A stretch of 54,796 nt of DNA from Streptomyces xylophagus (GTDB lineage Bacteria; Actinomycetota; Actinomycetes; Streptomycetales; Streptomycetaceae), in assembly GCF_000716435.1 (NCBI RefSeq), contig NZ_JNWO01000044.1, positions 1 to 54,796 of the forward strand, in the 5' to 3' direction. The notes under the pieces were generated by a model that saw only the letters and a program-made list of their open reading frames with translations, was not told the origin of the DNA and ran no database searches. The stretch's first letter is position 1, and every line of letters starts with the position of its first letter. A program made the translations under genes and the position numbers. Below are positions 42,154-51,072 of the stretch, one piece after another.

Positions 42154-42939
42154 TCAGTCGAGCAGGCTGTCGCCCTCCACCGTGCGCGTCGAGCCGTCGG
42201 CGAGGTGCAGGGTGAGGGTGCCGGTGAGCAGGCCGTCCGGGTTGCCGTGGGGCCACCAGGCCGTGAAGCGGCCGCCCTGGATCATGGCCTCGGTCGTGTG
42301 CCCGTGGTCCCGTACGGTGATGCCCCTGACGTCCGAACCCGCCCAGCCGACCACGTAGTTGAGCTCCTGGTCACCACTCCCTCGGGCACCCAGCGTGTCC
42401 ACCTTGATGTGCCCGTCGGGCTGTTCGCGCACCGCGGAGATGCCCATCGACGTGCCGCCGTCCGAACCGGCCAGGCAGTAGGCCGACTGGTCGCCGCGCG
42501 TGACGATCATCGAGGCGACCTTCCCGCGCAGGTCCGCGTTGCTGATCACCGGCTCGGTGCCGGTGCCGTTCACGTCCGTCGCGTCCAGGCACCACTTTCC
42601 GGCGGCGGAGGCGCGCGCGGCGGCGACGTCCACGTTCTTGGGGGTACCGGTCCAACTGGCCAGTTCCGAGGAGGACAGCGGGCCCGAACCGCCCAGGCCG
42701 GGCAGACCGCCGTTCACCGCGACCAGCGCGAGGCCGGCCGCGAGGGCCCCGGCCGCAGTGAAGGAGAGCCGCCGTACCAGCGGGCGGCGCAACGCGGCGC
42801 CGAGCGAGCGGCCGGGGCGCTCGCTGTCGTCGAGGATGCTCCGCAACAGCGTCTCCTCGCGGTCGATCTCCTGGGCGGTCGGTGTGCGGCGCGGCGCGGC
42901 GTCGAGGTCGGCGAGGCGGGCGAGCAGGTCGTTGGTCAT
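42154..42939 (-). CDS. putative membrane anti-sigma factor / sigma-linked membrane protein
   Basis: This 261-aa protein has a cytosolic N-terminus (TNDLLARLADLDAAPRRTPTAQEIDREETLLRSIL), one membrane segment (LSFTAAGALAAGLALVAVNG, about residues 58-78) and an extracytoplasmic domain with two cysteines (KWCLDATDVNG and SAYCLAGSDGG). Position directly behind an ECF sigma gene and this topology suggest an anti-sigma factor, but the cytosolic part is not a clear zinc-finger ZAS domain. It may instead be a co-transcribed sensor. Confidence 0.7.
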   Translation of the reverse strand: MTNDLLARLADLDAAPRRTPTAQEIDREETLLRSILDDSERPGRSLGAALRRPLVRRLSFTAAGALAAGLALVAVNGGLPGLGGSGPLSSSELASWTGTPKNVDVAAARASAAGKWCLDATDVNGTGTEPVISNADLRGKVASMIVTRGDQSAYCLAGSDGGTSMGISAVREQPDGHIKVDTLGARGSGDQELNYVVGWAGSDVRGITVRDHGHTTEAMIQGGRFTAWWPHGNPDGLLTGTLTLHLADGSTRTVEGDSLLD

Positions 42940-42994
42940 GAGAATTCCTGGCTTCCTGTTCAGTACGTGGGTGGCACGTGGACGGTGCGTGGGC

Positions 42995-43522
42995 TCAGCG
43001 CGTGGAGAGGGAGAGCGCGGACGACGCGGTGGCGGCGGTCTGGCCCAACCGGTCGGCCAGGCGCCGTTTCGCACGGGTGAGGCGCATGGAGTACGAGGCC
43101 CGGGTGCAGCCCAGTACCCGTGCCGCCTCCTTGGCGGTGAGGTCCTCCCAGACATGCAGCGCGAGGACTTCCTGGTCGGCGGCGGCGAGCGCCTGCCAGG
43201 CCTCGACCAGCTCCAGCCGGCTGTCCACACCGGCCGTCGGGTCATGGGCGTCGACGGTCGCGGTCCGGCCGATGTGCACGACGAGCGCGGACTGCCGGCG
43301 CATGCCCCGGTTCGCGTTCAGCATCAGGTTGCGGGCGGTGCCGAACAGCCACGGCCGCGCGTCCTCGGGCAGTTCGCGCCGCCGGCGCCACGCGGCGAGG
43401 AACGTCTCACCGACGACGTCATCGACGTTCATGGGATGCGCGCGCCGGCGGACGAACCGCAGCACGTCCTCGTAGTGCGCCCGGTACACCTCGGTGAACT
43501 GGGCTTCGCTGGCAATGGGCAT
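42995..43522 (-). CDS. ECF-family RNA polymerase sigma factor
   Basis: This 175-aa sigma factor has region 2 (FTEVYRAHYEDVLRFVRRRAHPMNVDDVVGETFLAAWRR) and region 4 (ALAAADQEVLALHVWEDLTAKEAARVLGCTRASYSMRLTRAKRRLADRL). It has no extra domain. ATG 43522 follows GGAAGGAAG at good spacing; a longer frame to 43657 lacks support. It is followed at 55 bp by the putative anti-sigma gene, so the two form one unit. Confidence 0.93.
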   Translation of the reverse strand: MPIASEAQFTEVYRAHYEDVLRFVRRRAHPMNVDDVVGETFLAAWRRRRELPEDARPWLFGTARNLMLNANRGMRRQSALVVHIGRTATVDAHDPTAGVDSRLELVEAWQALAAADQEVLALHVWEDLTAKEAARVLGCTRASYSMRLTRAKRRLADRLGQTAATASSALSLSTR

Positions 43523-44322
43523 GTGCTTCCTTCCCTGGCGTCTGCCCCCACGTGTCCAGCGCGCGTACAGGTGCAACAGGTCTTCGGGAAAACCCTCTCG
43601 CACGAATCTGCACGCTGCCCTGCGCGGACGTATCGAGTCGGCCTGCGCGATGCACACTTCCCACCGTTCCGCGCCGCCGGTTTAGTAAAGAACGGGAGCA
43701 AAGACAGGTCTCACGGCGGCCAGTACCAGCGTCCGTTGGACGAGCGCCTTCTACCAGCCTTGGCCGCAGGTTCGAGTCCCGCCGGGGGCGCTTCGCTACA
43801 CCTCGTGTTTCCGCAGGTCAGGTCGGCTGTAGGGCTTACCGATGGCACTTCCTCTCGTGGCGCGTTGCTCGCTGCGCCGTAGACGGCTTCTGACGCTCTG
43901 TGAAGCAACGTCGCAGGCAGATGCAATTTCAGCGCTTCCGGACGTCCCGCAGGTTCGTACCGGAGGGGTGAACTCCAGCAAGCATTCGTCACGCTCTGCG
44001 ACGAGGCCTCTCGTCGATCCTCGAGGACTCCGCGCCAGAAATCGCAGGGACGGCGGACTTCTGACACCCGGCTGTAAGCCAACGCTCGGCTGCGCAGCTT
44101 TCTGAACCGAGGGGACATACCGATGCCTCCTCCTGCGCCGAGCCGAAGATCGACTGCTCCAGAGCTTGTTCGCGGGCAGCGAGGACGTACGGGTAGCTGT
44201 GGGGGAACGCGCTCGACCGGACCCCGTCATCCTCGATCAGGCTGCTCCCTGCCACGTGGCCCATCCCGCGACAAACGCGCCGTGGATACCACCGGACAGG
44301 CCGATTGCGGCATGCCGGGGTC
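43523..44322. other. gene-poor stretch with decayed sequence
   Basis: These 800 bp contain no convincing intact gene. The only recognisable piece is a tRNA-like 3' fragment near 43741-43791. Short frames on both strands have mixed codon bias, for example a plus-strand stretch near 43960-44060 reading GELQQAFVTLCDEASRR, which could be gene debris. The region marks the left edge of the accessory island. Confidence 0.5.
43741..43791 (+). pseudogene. tRNA-like 3' fragment (possible att-site scar)
   Basis: GCAGG (43766-43770), loop TTCGAGT (43771-43777) and CCCGC (43778-43782) form a T-arm with one A-C mismatch, followed by CGGGGGCGC like an acceptor 3' strand. No D-arm, anticodon arm or matching 5' acceptor is visible upstream. 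Integrative elements of actinomycetes often insert at tRNA 3' ends and leave such copies, so this could be an attachment remnant. Confidence 0.45.
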
Positions 44323-44643
44323 ATGAACAGGTACGCGGCAGCCAAGCCCTACACCCTGCCGACGGCGCTGGCCGAGCTGGACGGGCCGACGACGGGTGCA
44401 GTCACTCTGCCCCGTCACCTCGGCTGGGGGCCCCGATAGGTCTACGACCTGGCCGACCATGCTGATGTCGTGTTGATGTACGAACGGGTCATCCGTGAGG
44501 CCCAGACCCCGGCCGACCTCGAGACCTACCTGAACGGCCCGCTTCTGCGGCGGCTGTGGGCCGACCTGTTCCTCCCGCTGCCGGTCCGTACGGCCTGGCA
44601 GTCCCGGTTCACCGAGCTCGCTGCGAAGGCGGCCGCGGCATAG
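44323..44643 (+). pseudogene. decayed AbiE-type antitoxin-like gene
   Basis: From ATG 44323 the frame reads 106 residues with one in-frame TAG at 44437-44439, after LPRHLGWGPR and before VYDLADHADVVLMYERVIREA. The sequence resembles the short partner protein (TALAEL-GP-G-V-LP-HL-WGP pattern) that precedes AbiEii/AbiGii nucleotidyltransferase toxins in actinobacteria. Its end overlaps the toxin start (TAGTG). The stop codon makes it a probable pseudogene unless read through. Confidence 0.65.
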
Positions 44644-45305
44644 TGGAGGAACTGCATCGGCGGCTGATCAGGATCGGGCTCGACACGCTCGCCGAGGACT
44701 ACGGCTACGCACTCGCGAGCGGCTATGCCATCCAGGCGCACCGCATCGTCAAATGAGCGATGACGTCGACCTGTTCGCGCCCATCGATCGCGCCGCCGAC
44801 GAGATGCCCGAGGCGGTCGCCCGGCTCATCAAGGCGTATTCGGCGGCTGGATACACGGTGGAGACGGCCCAACAAACCCCTACCTACAGCCGGTTGAACG
44901 TCATCGATCCGTCCACCGGATCACAACCAAGGTGGAACTCGTCGCAGAATTCCTCCGCCATGCGCCCGTCCCCTCCGAACTCGGTCCTGTGCTCCACCGT
45001 GACGACGTCGCCGCCGGCAAAACCGGCGCCCTGTTCACCCGGGCCGAGGTCCGCGACTCCATCGATGTCGACGGCCTGTCAAGACCGGCTACAGCCGTGA
45101 GCGGCTGATCGAACTCGCCACACAGAACGACGCCGGATTCGACCGACGGATGTTCGCCGACGCCCTCCGCCGTGTGCAGCGCTACACCGACAAGCAATAC
45201 GCCGCCTACGGCCTCGACCCCCAGGCAGCCGCCGCGCTCCGCCAGCAGTTCAACGACTGGCAACAACGACTCACCCAGCCCGAATCCGACCAAGATCGCA
45301 GCTGA
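44643..45305 (+). pseudogene. frameshifted AbiEii/MenT-like nucleotidyltransferase toxin
   Basis: GTG 44643 begins a frame reading IGLDTLAEDYGYALASGYAIQAHRIVK, which stops at 44756. The next frame continues with SDDVDLFAPIDRAA (from 44753), then TKVELVAEFLRHAP in a third frame (from about 44926), then KTGYSRERLIELATQND (from 45081) to a TGA at 45303-45305. The A-GGYA and DVDLF signatures are the nucleotidyltransferase active-site strands of AbiEii toxins. At least three frameshifts are needed, so the toxin is dead. Confidence 0.8.
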
Positions 45306-45672
45306 ACCAGAGTGAAGTCCTCCCGCGCCGGGCAGCGTCGGCTGAGGCGATCCGGCGCGTCGTCCGAGCCACGCCGCTGAACCGCCGCCGACGGAAATCA
45401 GGTCGGCCACGGCCCGCAGAACTGCGCGGCTTTCGGCCTCCGGGATGTCCCTCGACACCTGCTGGGTGTGCTCCCCCGGATGACATCGTGCGGTCGGAAA
45501 CGGCGTGGTCCGTCGGGGGACTGGACTACGCCGGCCAAATGAGCGGTGAGCAGTTCACCCACCGCCAAGGGGGTGACCGCCGGGACAGGACGGCTCAAGC
45601 GCCCTGGCGACGCTGTCCGTGCAGGTCAAGGTTTCGGCACGGGCCAGGACGCGCTCACCACCTCACGACCGC
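45306..45672. other. intergenic, possible gene debris
   Basis: These 367 bp lie between the dead toxin and the stop of the large ATPase gene. On the minus strand two partial frames look weakly coding: VTPLAVGELLTAHLAGVVQSP, then EAESRAVLRAVADLISVGG after a frame change near 45475. They could be a broken gene downstream of the ATPase, but I cannot name it. Confidence 0.35.
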
Positions 45673-48600
45673 TCAGGTACCCCGGCGGGCTCGCTCGACG
45701 ATCTCGTCCTCCTTGAGCGGCACATCGTGGTGACTGAGGCAGATCGGCACCTCGATCTTGCTGAATCCGGTCCCCTCGCTCGCGGCGTTGAACATGCCGG
45801 CCTTGAGACCGGCGAGGTTGTCGAGGACTGCGTTCCGCGCCTGAGCCATGGTCCTGGCCGCCTCGATGTGGGCGACTCCTGTGAGTCGGCCGATGAACTG
45901 GTTCACGGTGTTGCCCAGCGCCTGGTTGTGGATCCCCCTGGGGAGCTGTGAGGCGAGGACTATCCCGAGTCCGTACTTGCGTATCTGGCGGATGAGTTCG
46001 ACGGTGCTTTCCGTACTCGGATTCGATGTACCGGAGGGCACGAAGTTCTGCGCCTCGTCCATCACCAGCAGCCCGCCCAGGGCACGGTCACCGACCGGGT
46101 GTGCCCTGAACCATGAGAACAAGGTCGCCTGGAGGCGGCTGACGAATTGGGCCGGTCCGTCGCCGGACAGGCCGATGAAGCTGATCACCGAGATACGGGC
46201 GGCCTTTCCCAGCGACGGGATCAGGAGCATGCCGGGATCGGCGGGTGCGCCGGATTCCCCGAACAGCGGGTCGGTCTCCATCGCGGCTTCCAGCGTGTCC
46301 GCCATCTGAACCGCGAAGCGACTGGTCCTGCTGTTCACGATGTCGCTCGGGGGCTCGGCGAGCAGCTCGACGAAGCCGGCCAGGGTCTTGCCGCCGTCGC
46401 GCGCGTACCGTTCGAGGGCACGTTTGAGGACCCCCAGCTGCTGGGTCGCGCGAGCACTGCTGCCGCGTACACCGGCATGTGGCGCAAGTGAGGTCACCGT
46501 CGACCTGACCAGACGGGGGAAGTCGTCCTCGTCGTCAAGGACGGGACCGAAATCGGGAAGCGGGTAGAAGGAGATCGGACGTCCCCGGTTCAGACCCGGT
46601 GTCCACACCACCACTTCGACATCCGCGAAATAGCGTCGGGCCTCGCGCTCATGGTCGTCCGTCCAACCCTTCGGCGGGCTCGACCAGGGGTCGCCGAGCC
46701 GTGCGAGATCGTCGTTCGGATCCAGCACGATCGCCGAGACGCCGCACAGAGCGCACTGCTCCACAAGTCGCTTGATCAGGACCGTCTTGCCCGATCCCGC
46801 CGCGCCCACCACCGCGGTGTGCATCCGCAGTCGTTCCATGGGTACCGCAAACGAACGGCCGCCCCGGACCGTGGCTCCGACGACGATTTCGGTACGAGCG
46901 GGCTCGGGGTCCTCCGGTATGCCCGCCACATCCGCCGCCACCCTGGAGCCGACTTCCGTGGTCGCGATGCCGAGAAGCTGCCGTAAGTCTCCCAGCACCG
47001 GCGCGAAGACCTCGATGCGGGAAGCGGGGCGCTCCTGTCGCAGCCATGCGTCCAGGCCTGACGTACGGTCGTCGAGCATGGCCCGGAGGGCGGCCAGGGT
47101 CCGGAGGTCGGCGGCGCCGATCGGTAACGACACGCCGCCCCGCGCCTCGAAGTCGTCCTTGATGCCCTTGGTCTTGGGGCCGCTCGGGTACGGCATGTTC
47201 CGCAGCAGGATCAGCCGGCGGCTCGCCAGGTCGGCCGTCAGGCCGGCCTCCACCGCCGCATTACGGATCCGGTTCTGGGCGGCGATGGCGTTGTTCGCGG
47301 CGATCGCCCGGAAGGACCAGTGGAATTCGTTCTCGCTGGCCTCGTCCACGACATAGCGCAACCGGGCGTGCAACGCCGCCTTGCGGCCGAAGTCGGTCTC
47401 GATGGAGAACCGCGTCTCGTCGGCGCCCAGTTCCCTGACCAGACTCCGCAGCCCCGCGCCCAGCAGAGCGGGCATCAACCCGTCCTCGGTCGTGGGGTCG
47501 AGCGGCCCGAGGTCGTCCGCCTCGGCACGGAGCTTGTTGAAGGGCTCCGTGAGGGTGCTCAGGTTGACGGCCCTCGCCGGTGCGGGCGGTGCGGCTGCCG
47601 TGGGCTCTGCGCCTGCCAGGGAGGTCAGTTCGGCCACCGTGCCGGTCTGCAGACACGCCTCGATGTGCTTCTGGACCCGGATGAGCAGCCGCCGTGCGGT
47701 GTAACGGTGTGGGGCTTCGGCCAGCGCCGTCGAGGTGACCGGCCAGGTGGGATACCGCGGAGTGAACCCCACCGACTCGTAGTAGGCCCGAAAGCGGCTG
47801 CTGACGATGGCGGCGGCGGTGGCCTCGTCGGGAATCGCGCCGAGCGTCGGCAGAACCTCGAACCGGTCCAGGGCGGACCGGACTGCCGCCCGGGAAATCT
47901 GCTCCCAGGTGTCCTCGTGGCACGCCACGACCATCAGGGTCCGGCGGGCTTCCTCCCGCAGTTCCATCAGGCCGGTGGCGATCTCGCTGCTCAGCCTCTT
48001 CGCGGCCCGGCCCTCGCCGGAAGGGGCCGATGTCAGCGACGACGTCTCCGTGGCGGACACCAGGGTGTCGAGCTGGTCGAAGGCGAACACCAGCGGTCCG
48101 ACCAGGGCGAACAGGCGCGTCAGATCGCGGAGGACGAGTTGAGCCTGTCGCCCGCCCGGCGACATCCCCCAGGCGGCGCGCTTGTCCCCGTCGTCGTCGT
48201 TGAGCGCGAAGTAGGCCCTGCCGATCTCCACGGGATCGCCGGTGGAGGCTATGAGCGCCAGCGCGCGGGCCGTGTCCGCGGCCTCGTTGCCCACCTGTCG
48301 GTCGATGGTCCGGATCCCCCGAACGAACGCATCGACATGGGCTCGCGTCAACTCGCGCCGGCCAGTGACGGCGTTACGGGTATCCGTGTCGAGGCGAGCC
48401 TGGCGCGAAAGCTCGTCGAGCAGGCGAATCAGTTGTTCCTGGCCACCCTCGTCCTCCCGGTAGAGACTGTCGACGAGACTGTCGGCGGCGCTCTCCCAGA
48501 AGTTCCGGCCGGTGACAAGCTTGATGTAGAAGAAGGAGCCGCCGCGCTGCTGGATCTCGTGGCGGGTCCAGCCGAGCAGATGCGTCTTGCCCGAACCGGT

Positions 48601-48789
48601 CTCGCCACGCACCACGGTCGCAACCGGCGAGTGGGCGCGCTCGACGGCGCTCATTGCCCTCCCCAGCCGCCGGAAGACCTCAGGATGAAGGCCGTCGACG
48701 TGGTACGAGGTCACCGGTGTCCAGATCTCTTCCTGGGTCAGCGCGGTGTTGATGTACAGCGTCTCCAGGGCGGCGAGTTCCCCGTTCAC
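45673..48789 (-). CDS. large two-NTPase protein: N-terminal AAA plus C-terminal HerA-like ATPase
   Basis: This 1038-aa protein has two P-loop domains. Domain 1 (about 35-390) has Walker A GETGSGKT (62-69) and Walker B LVFAFDQLD (233-241), as in ORC/STAND-type AAA proteins. Domain 2 (about 630-1030) has Walker A GAAGSGKT (662-669), Walker B LLVMDEAQN (907-915) and LASQLPRG (945-952), matching HerA/FtsK DNA translocases. The 430-600 region is a separate alpha/beta domain (RRLILLRNMPYP...DDFEARGGVSLP) that might be an inactive nuclease fold. It is last of a four-gene operon and overlaps the upstream gene by 4 nt. It is probably the motor of a DNA-targeting defence system; this is inference. Confidence 0.85.
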   Translation of the reverse strand: MNGELAALETLYINTALTQEEIWTPVTSYHVDGLHPEVFRRLGRAMSAVERAHSPVATVVRGETGSGKTHLLGWTRHEIQQRGGSFFYIKLVTGRNFWESAADSLVDSLYREDEGGQEQLIRLLDELSRQARLDTDTRNAVTGRRELTRAHVDAFVRGIRTIDRQVGNEAADTARALALIASTGDPVEIGRAYFALNDDDGDKRAAWGMSPGGRQAQLVLRDLTRLFALVGPLVFAFDQLDTLVSATETSSLTSAPSGEGRAAKRLSSEIATGLMELREEARRTLMVVACHEDTWEQISRAAVRSALDRFEVLPTLGAIPDEATAAAIVSSRFRAYYESVGFTPRYPTWPVTSTALAEAPHRYTARRLLIRVQKHIEACLQTGTVAELTSLAGAEPTAAAPPAPARAVNLSTLTEPFNKLRAEADDLGPLDPTTEDGLMPALLGAGLRSLVRELGADETRFSIETDFGRKAALHARLRYVVDEASENEFHWSFRAIAANNAIAAQNRIRNAAVEAGLTADLASRRLILLRNMPYPSGPKTKGIKDDFEARGGVSLPIGAADLRTLAALRAMLDDRTSGLDAWLRQERPASRIEVFAPVLGDLRQLLGIATTEVGSRVAADVAGIPEDPEPARTEIVVGATVRGGRSFAVPMERLRMHTAVVGAAGSGKTVLIKRLVEQCALCGVSAIVLDPNDDLARLGDPWSSPPKGWTDDHEREARRYFADVEVVVWTPGLNRGRPISFYPLPDFGPVLDDEDDFPRLVRSTVTSLAPHAGVRGSSARATQQLGVLKRALERYARDGGKTLAGFVELLAEPPSDIVNSRTSRFAVQMADTLEAAMETDPLFGESGAPADPGMLLIPSLGKAARISVISFIGLSGDGPAQFVSRLQATLFSWFRAHPVGDRALGGLLVMDEAQNFVPSGTSNPSTESTVELIRQIRKYGLGIVLASQLPRGIHNQALGNTVNQFIGRLTGVAHIEAARTMAQARNAVLDNLAGLKAGMFNAASEGTGFSKIEVPICLSHHDVPLKEDEIVERARRGT

Positions 48790-49397
48790 GCCGGTCCGAT
48801 CCGCAGCAGGTGGCGAGGTTCGCCGCCGATGTCAACGGCGGCTCCGCGGTCCTCGTCGCTGAGCGTGCGCTGGTTGAGCTCGCCCATCAGCTGTACGTCG
48901 GGCTGCTCGATCATCCGGTCGAGTTCGGCGTCGACGGCCCCTCGCGGCAGGTTCTCGAGCCATGGGCGCAGCGCCGACAGTCTGACCCAGCTGCCCGGTT
49001 TCCGGCGGACGGTGAGTTCCGTGTAGACCGCGCGGATCCAGTCCTCGACGTCGGGCTGGAAGAACTCGCCGAACTTGGTGCCGGAGCGGGCCAGGTACTG
49101 TCCGACGTTGTCCAGCACCGCGTAGAGCACCCCGGCCGGAAACTTCGCTCCGTCCGGGCGTCCGGCCACCAGAGCGGCCTCGCACCAGGTCCGGCCCGCG
49201 GACGTGAGCTGGTGCGTGTTGACCGCACCGTGCTTCCTGGTCACGATCCGCTCGGCATCCTCGTTCACTCGCCGTCGTACCGCCGCGGTGATCTCCAGGC
49301 CGGCGAGTTCGCGCAGTTCACGGTTGGTCACCGGCCGTGCGACCACCATCAGGGCGAACAGCGATGCATGATCCCGTACAGTCAACTCCGTCGGCAC
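48786..49397 (-). CDS. winged-helix-like protein of the ATPase operon
   Basis: This 203-aa soluble protein has an N-terminal half that reads as a winged helix: HASLFALMVVARPVTNRELRELAGLEITAAVRRRVNEDAERIVTRKH, then a QLTSAGRTW wing. The C-terminal half (FQPDVEDWIRAVYTELTVRRKPGSWVRLSALRPWLENL) may hold a second small helical domain. It could be a DNA-binding adaptor, or the repressor of the palindrome at 51049-51067. The GTG start follows GAGGAGGGG. The next gene, the ATPase, begins within its stop (4-nt overlap). Confidence 0.75.
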   Translation of the reverse strand: MPTELTVRDHASLFALMVVARPVTNRELRELAGLEITAAVRRRVNEDAERIVTRKHGAVNTHQLTSAGRTWCEAALVAGRPDGAKFPAGVLYAVLDNVGQYLARSGTKFGEFFQPDVEDWIRAVYTELTVRRKPGSWVRLSALRPWLENLPRGAVDAELDRMIEQPDVQLMGELNQRTLSDEDRGAAVDIGGEPRHLLRIGPA

Positions 49398-49427
49398 AGT
49401 ACCCCTCCTCGATGAGCCGAAATCCGG

Positions 49428-50516
49428 TCAGATGTCGAACCCCCGCCTGGGCACCAGTTCCACCCGGCCGGTCATGCTGGACAACTCGCCCATGACGGTG
49501 ATCACCTGCCGTTCCCGATGCGCGGTGATCGCACGGTCGTACGACGCCTGGTCCGGGAGCCGCACCCAGACGGCCCGCCGGACGAGTTCGGCGTGCTCGG
49601 TGCGCAACTCACCGCGGACCTTGATCCGCCACCGGTCGTTGCCGGAGGAGTCGTCATGCAGCCCCTCGACCACACCGGAGACCGTTGCGGCACCGGTGGC
49701 GTTGAGGCCGCTGCGAAGCCGCACGGACGCGGCGTGCAGAAGCGATCCGGAGGTCTCCGGGAACGCGACAACGTGTGACGCCACATCGAGTGGCTGCGAG
49801 CGCGCCCACCGGAAGCCGATCTCGAAGGGCTCGCTCTGTTCGTGGCCGGAGAGCTCACTGAGCGCCTTGCACAGATCCGCGGAGACGCCGGCCGTGACGG
49901 TCTCGTCGAAGGCCGCGGGCGCGTCCGCCGCTACGGCTGCCTGGGCCGCGCTCACCGCCTCGAGCATCTGGACCAGCACGGCCCGACCGGTGACCTGCTC
50001 CCCGCTCGGGGTTCGGGCCGTCGCGTCCGCCGCCACTCGGATCTCGACGACGTAGCTCCCGGCGCGGGAGGGGCCGAGTTCGGCTGCGCGCAAGAGGTCG
50101 CCCACCACGCCCGGTTGCCGGCCGGCGAAGGCGAAGTGCGGACCCTGCACGACGGTGCGCGCCGCCGCCGTCAGGAGGTTGCGGACACCCAGCACCGTCT
50201 GCGTACCCAGAAGCAGCGAGGTGTAGCCGGGGTCGTGGCCGGTGGGAAACGTGCGGAAGGACTGCTTGTCCAGCTGCGGTCTGGCGATCTCCAGGGCGAT
50301 GTCGCTCGCCGGCCGGTCTTCCAGCGCGCACAGACAGCGCAGGATCTCCCGTAATCGGCGGTCGCTGTCGCCCATGCCGTCGCGAGCGGGTACCAACACC
50401 TCGTAGTCGCCCGGGTGTTGCCACACACTCGCTCCGCGCCAGCCTTGTGGATCCCGCTCCCAGCCCGTTTCCGCCAGATAGCTGGCGATGTCGTCGACCT
50501 TCAGCGGAATCGTCAT
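49428..50516 (-). CDS. uncharacterised 362-aa protein of the ATPase operon
   Basis: I recognise no family. The N-terminal part (VDDIASYLAETGWERDPQGWRGASVWQHPGDYEVLVP) looks like a small compact domain, the middle is helical and Ala-rich (about 165-220), and the C-terminal part (VVEGLHDDSSGNDRWRIKVRGEL...RQVITVMGELSSMTGRVELVP) has the strand pattern of an OB-fold-like barrel. It has no signal peptide or membrane segment. It lies 8 bp after the nuclease gene and 30 bp before the winged-helix gene, so it is clearly part of the same unit. Confidence 0.75.
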   Translation of the reverse strand: MTIPLKVDDIASYLAETGWERDPQGWRGASVWQHPGDYEVLVPARDGMGDSDRRLREILRCLCALEDRPASDIALEIARPQLDKQSFRTFPTGHDPGYTSLLLGTQTVLGVRNLLTAAARTVVQGPHFAFAGRQPGVVGDLLRAAELGPSRAGSYVVEIRVAADATARTPSGEQVTGRAVLVQMLEAVSAAQAAVAADAPAAFDETVTAGVSADLCKALSELSGHEQSEPFEIGFRWARSQPLDVASHVVAFPETSGSLLHAASVRLRSGLNATGAATVSGVVEGLHDDSSGNDRWRIKVRGELRTEHAELVRRAVWVRLPDQASYDRAITAHRERQVITVMGELSSMTGRVELVPRRGFDI

Positions 50517-50524
50517 CGGTTCCC

Positions 50525-51028
50525 CTACCAGTCGGACTGCGTCTCGGCGAGCCGGCGCAGTGAGGCGGCGGTGAGCACGTTCGCTGTCGGAACTCTGACC
50601 GGACGCTTTCGGTGACGGTCGGGGTCCTTGATCGGCTCCTCGCCGCGAAGCGAGACGAAGTAGCCGAGGTGACGGAGTATCACACCGTCGGTGCTCATGG
50701 CCGCGTACGCCTGGTTGTCGGCGGGGACGCAGATGACGAACAGAAACCGGGGCACGGTGAAGTCGGGACCGGCGAGCCTGTTGAACTGCCACTCGTTGAG
50801 CCCGCGGTAGTTCAGGTGGCCGGACGACACGGACGGCGCCGACCATGTCTTGATCTGAGCCTCGACAGTGGGTGACAGCGTCCGTCCGTAGCGGCCGGTG
50901 GCGCGGAACCCGAGGTCGACCCCGTCCGCGTCGAGATCGCCTTGCAGGACGATCAGGCCTGCCGCAGAGGCCAGCACACGGACGTAGTCTTCGCCGAACT
51001 TGCCCTGATGCTGCTTCGCATCGAGCAC
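50525..51028 (-). CDS. DUF4365 PD-(D/E)XK-type nuclease
   Basis: This 167-aa protein has the restriction-endonuclease fold signature of DUF4365: QGKFGEDYV (Glu13), then DADGVDLGF (Asp38), then VEAQIKTW (Glu56, Gln58 and Lys60), which fits D-(E/Q)xK metal-binding geometry. A Trp-rich LNEWQFNRLAGPDF segment and LFVICVPADNQAY strand follow. It is first in the four-gene operon and would be the DNA-cleaving effector. The GTG start follows GGGGGG; a strong promoter with an overlapping palindrome sits just upstream. Confidence 0.8.
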   Translation of the reverse strand: MLDAKQHQGKFGEDYVRVLASAAGLIVLQGDLDADGVDLGFRATGRYGRTLSPTVEAQIKTWSAPSVSSGHLNYRGLNEWQFNRLAGPDFTVPRFLFVICVPADNQAYAAMSTDGVILRHLGYFVSLRGEEPIKDPDRHRKRPVRVPTANVLTAASLRRLAETQSDW

Positions 51029-51048
51029 GAAAGCCCCCCAATGTCCCC

Positions 51049-51067
51049 CTACTGTGGCACACAGTAG
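51049..51067. promoter_or_regulatory. perfect 8+3+8 palindromic operator of the nuclease/ATPase operon
   Basis: CTACTGTGGCACACAGTAG has perfect 8-bp arms around a 3-bp centre. It begins 21 bp upstream of the GTG of the DUF4365 gene and covers the predicted transcription start, so a bound dimeric repressor would block transcription. Confidence 0.7.
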
Positions 51068-51072
51068 TCAGA

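Noticed and set aside
41298..42358. plus-strand frames opposite the PH-domain gene
   Set aside because: Shadow frames over a clear minus-strand membrane protein and its terminator hairpin.
43842..44105. 87-codon plus-strand ORF in the gene-poor stretch
   Set aside because: No family, no ribosome site and mixed codon bias; better described as debris.
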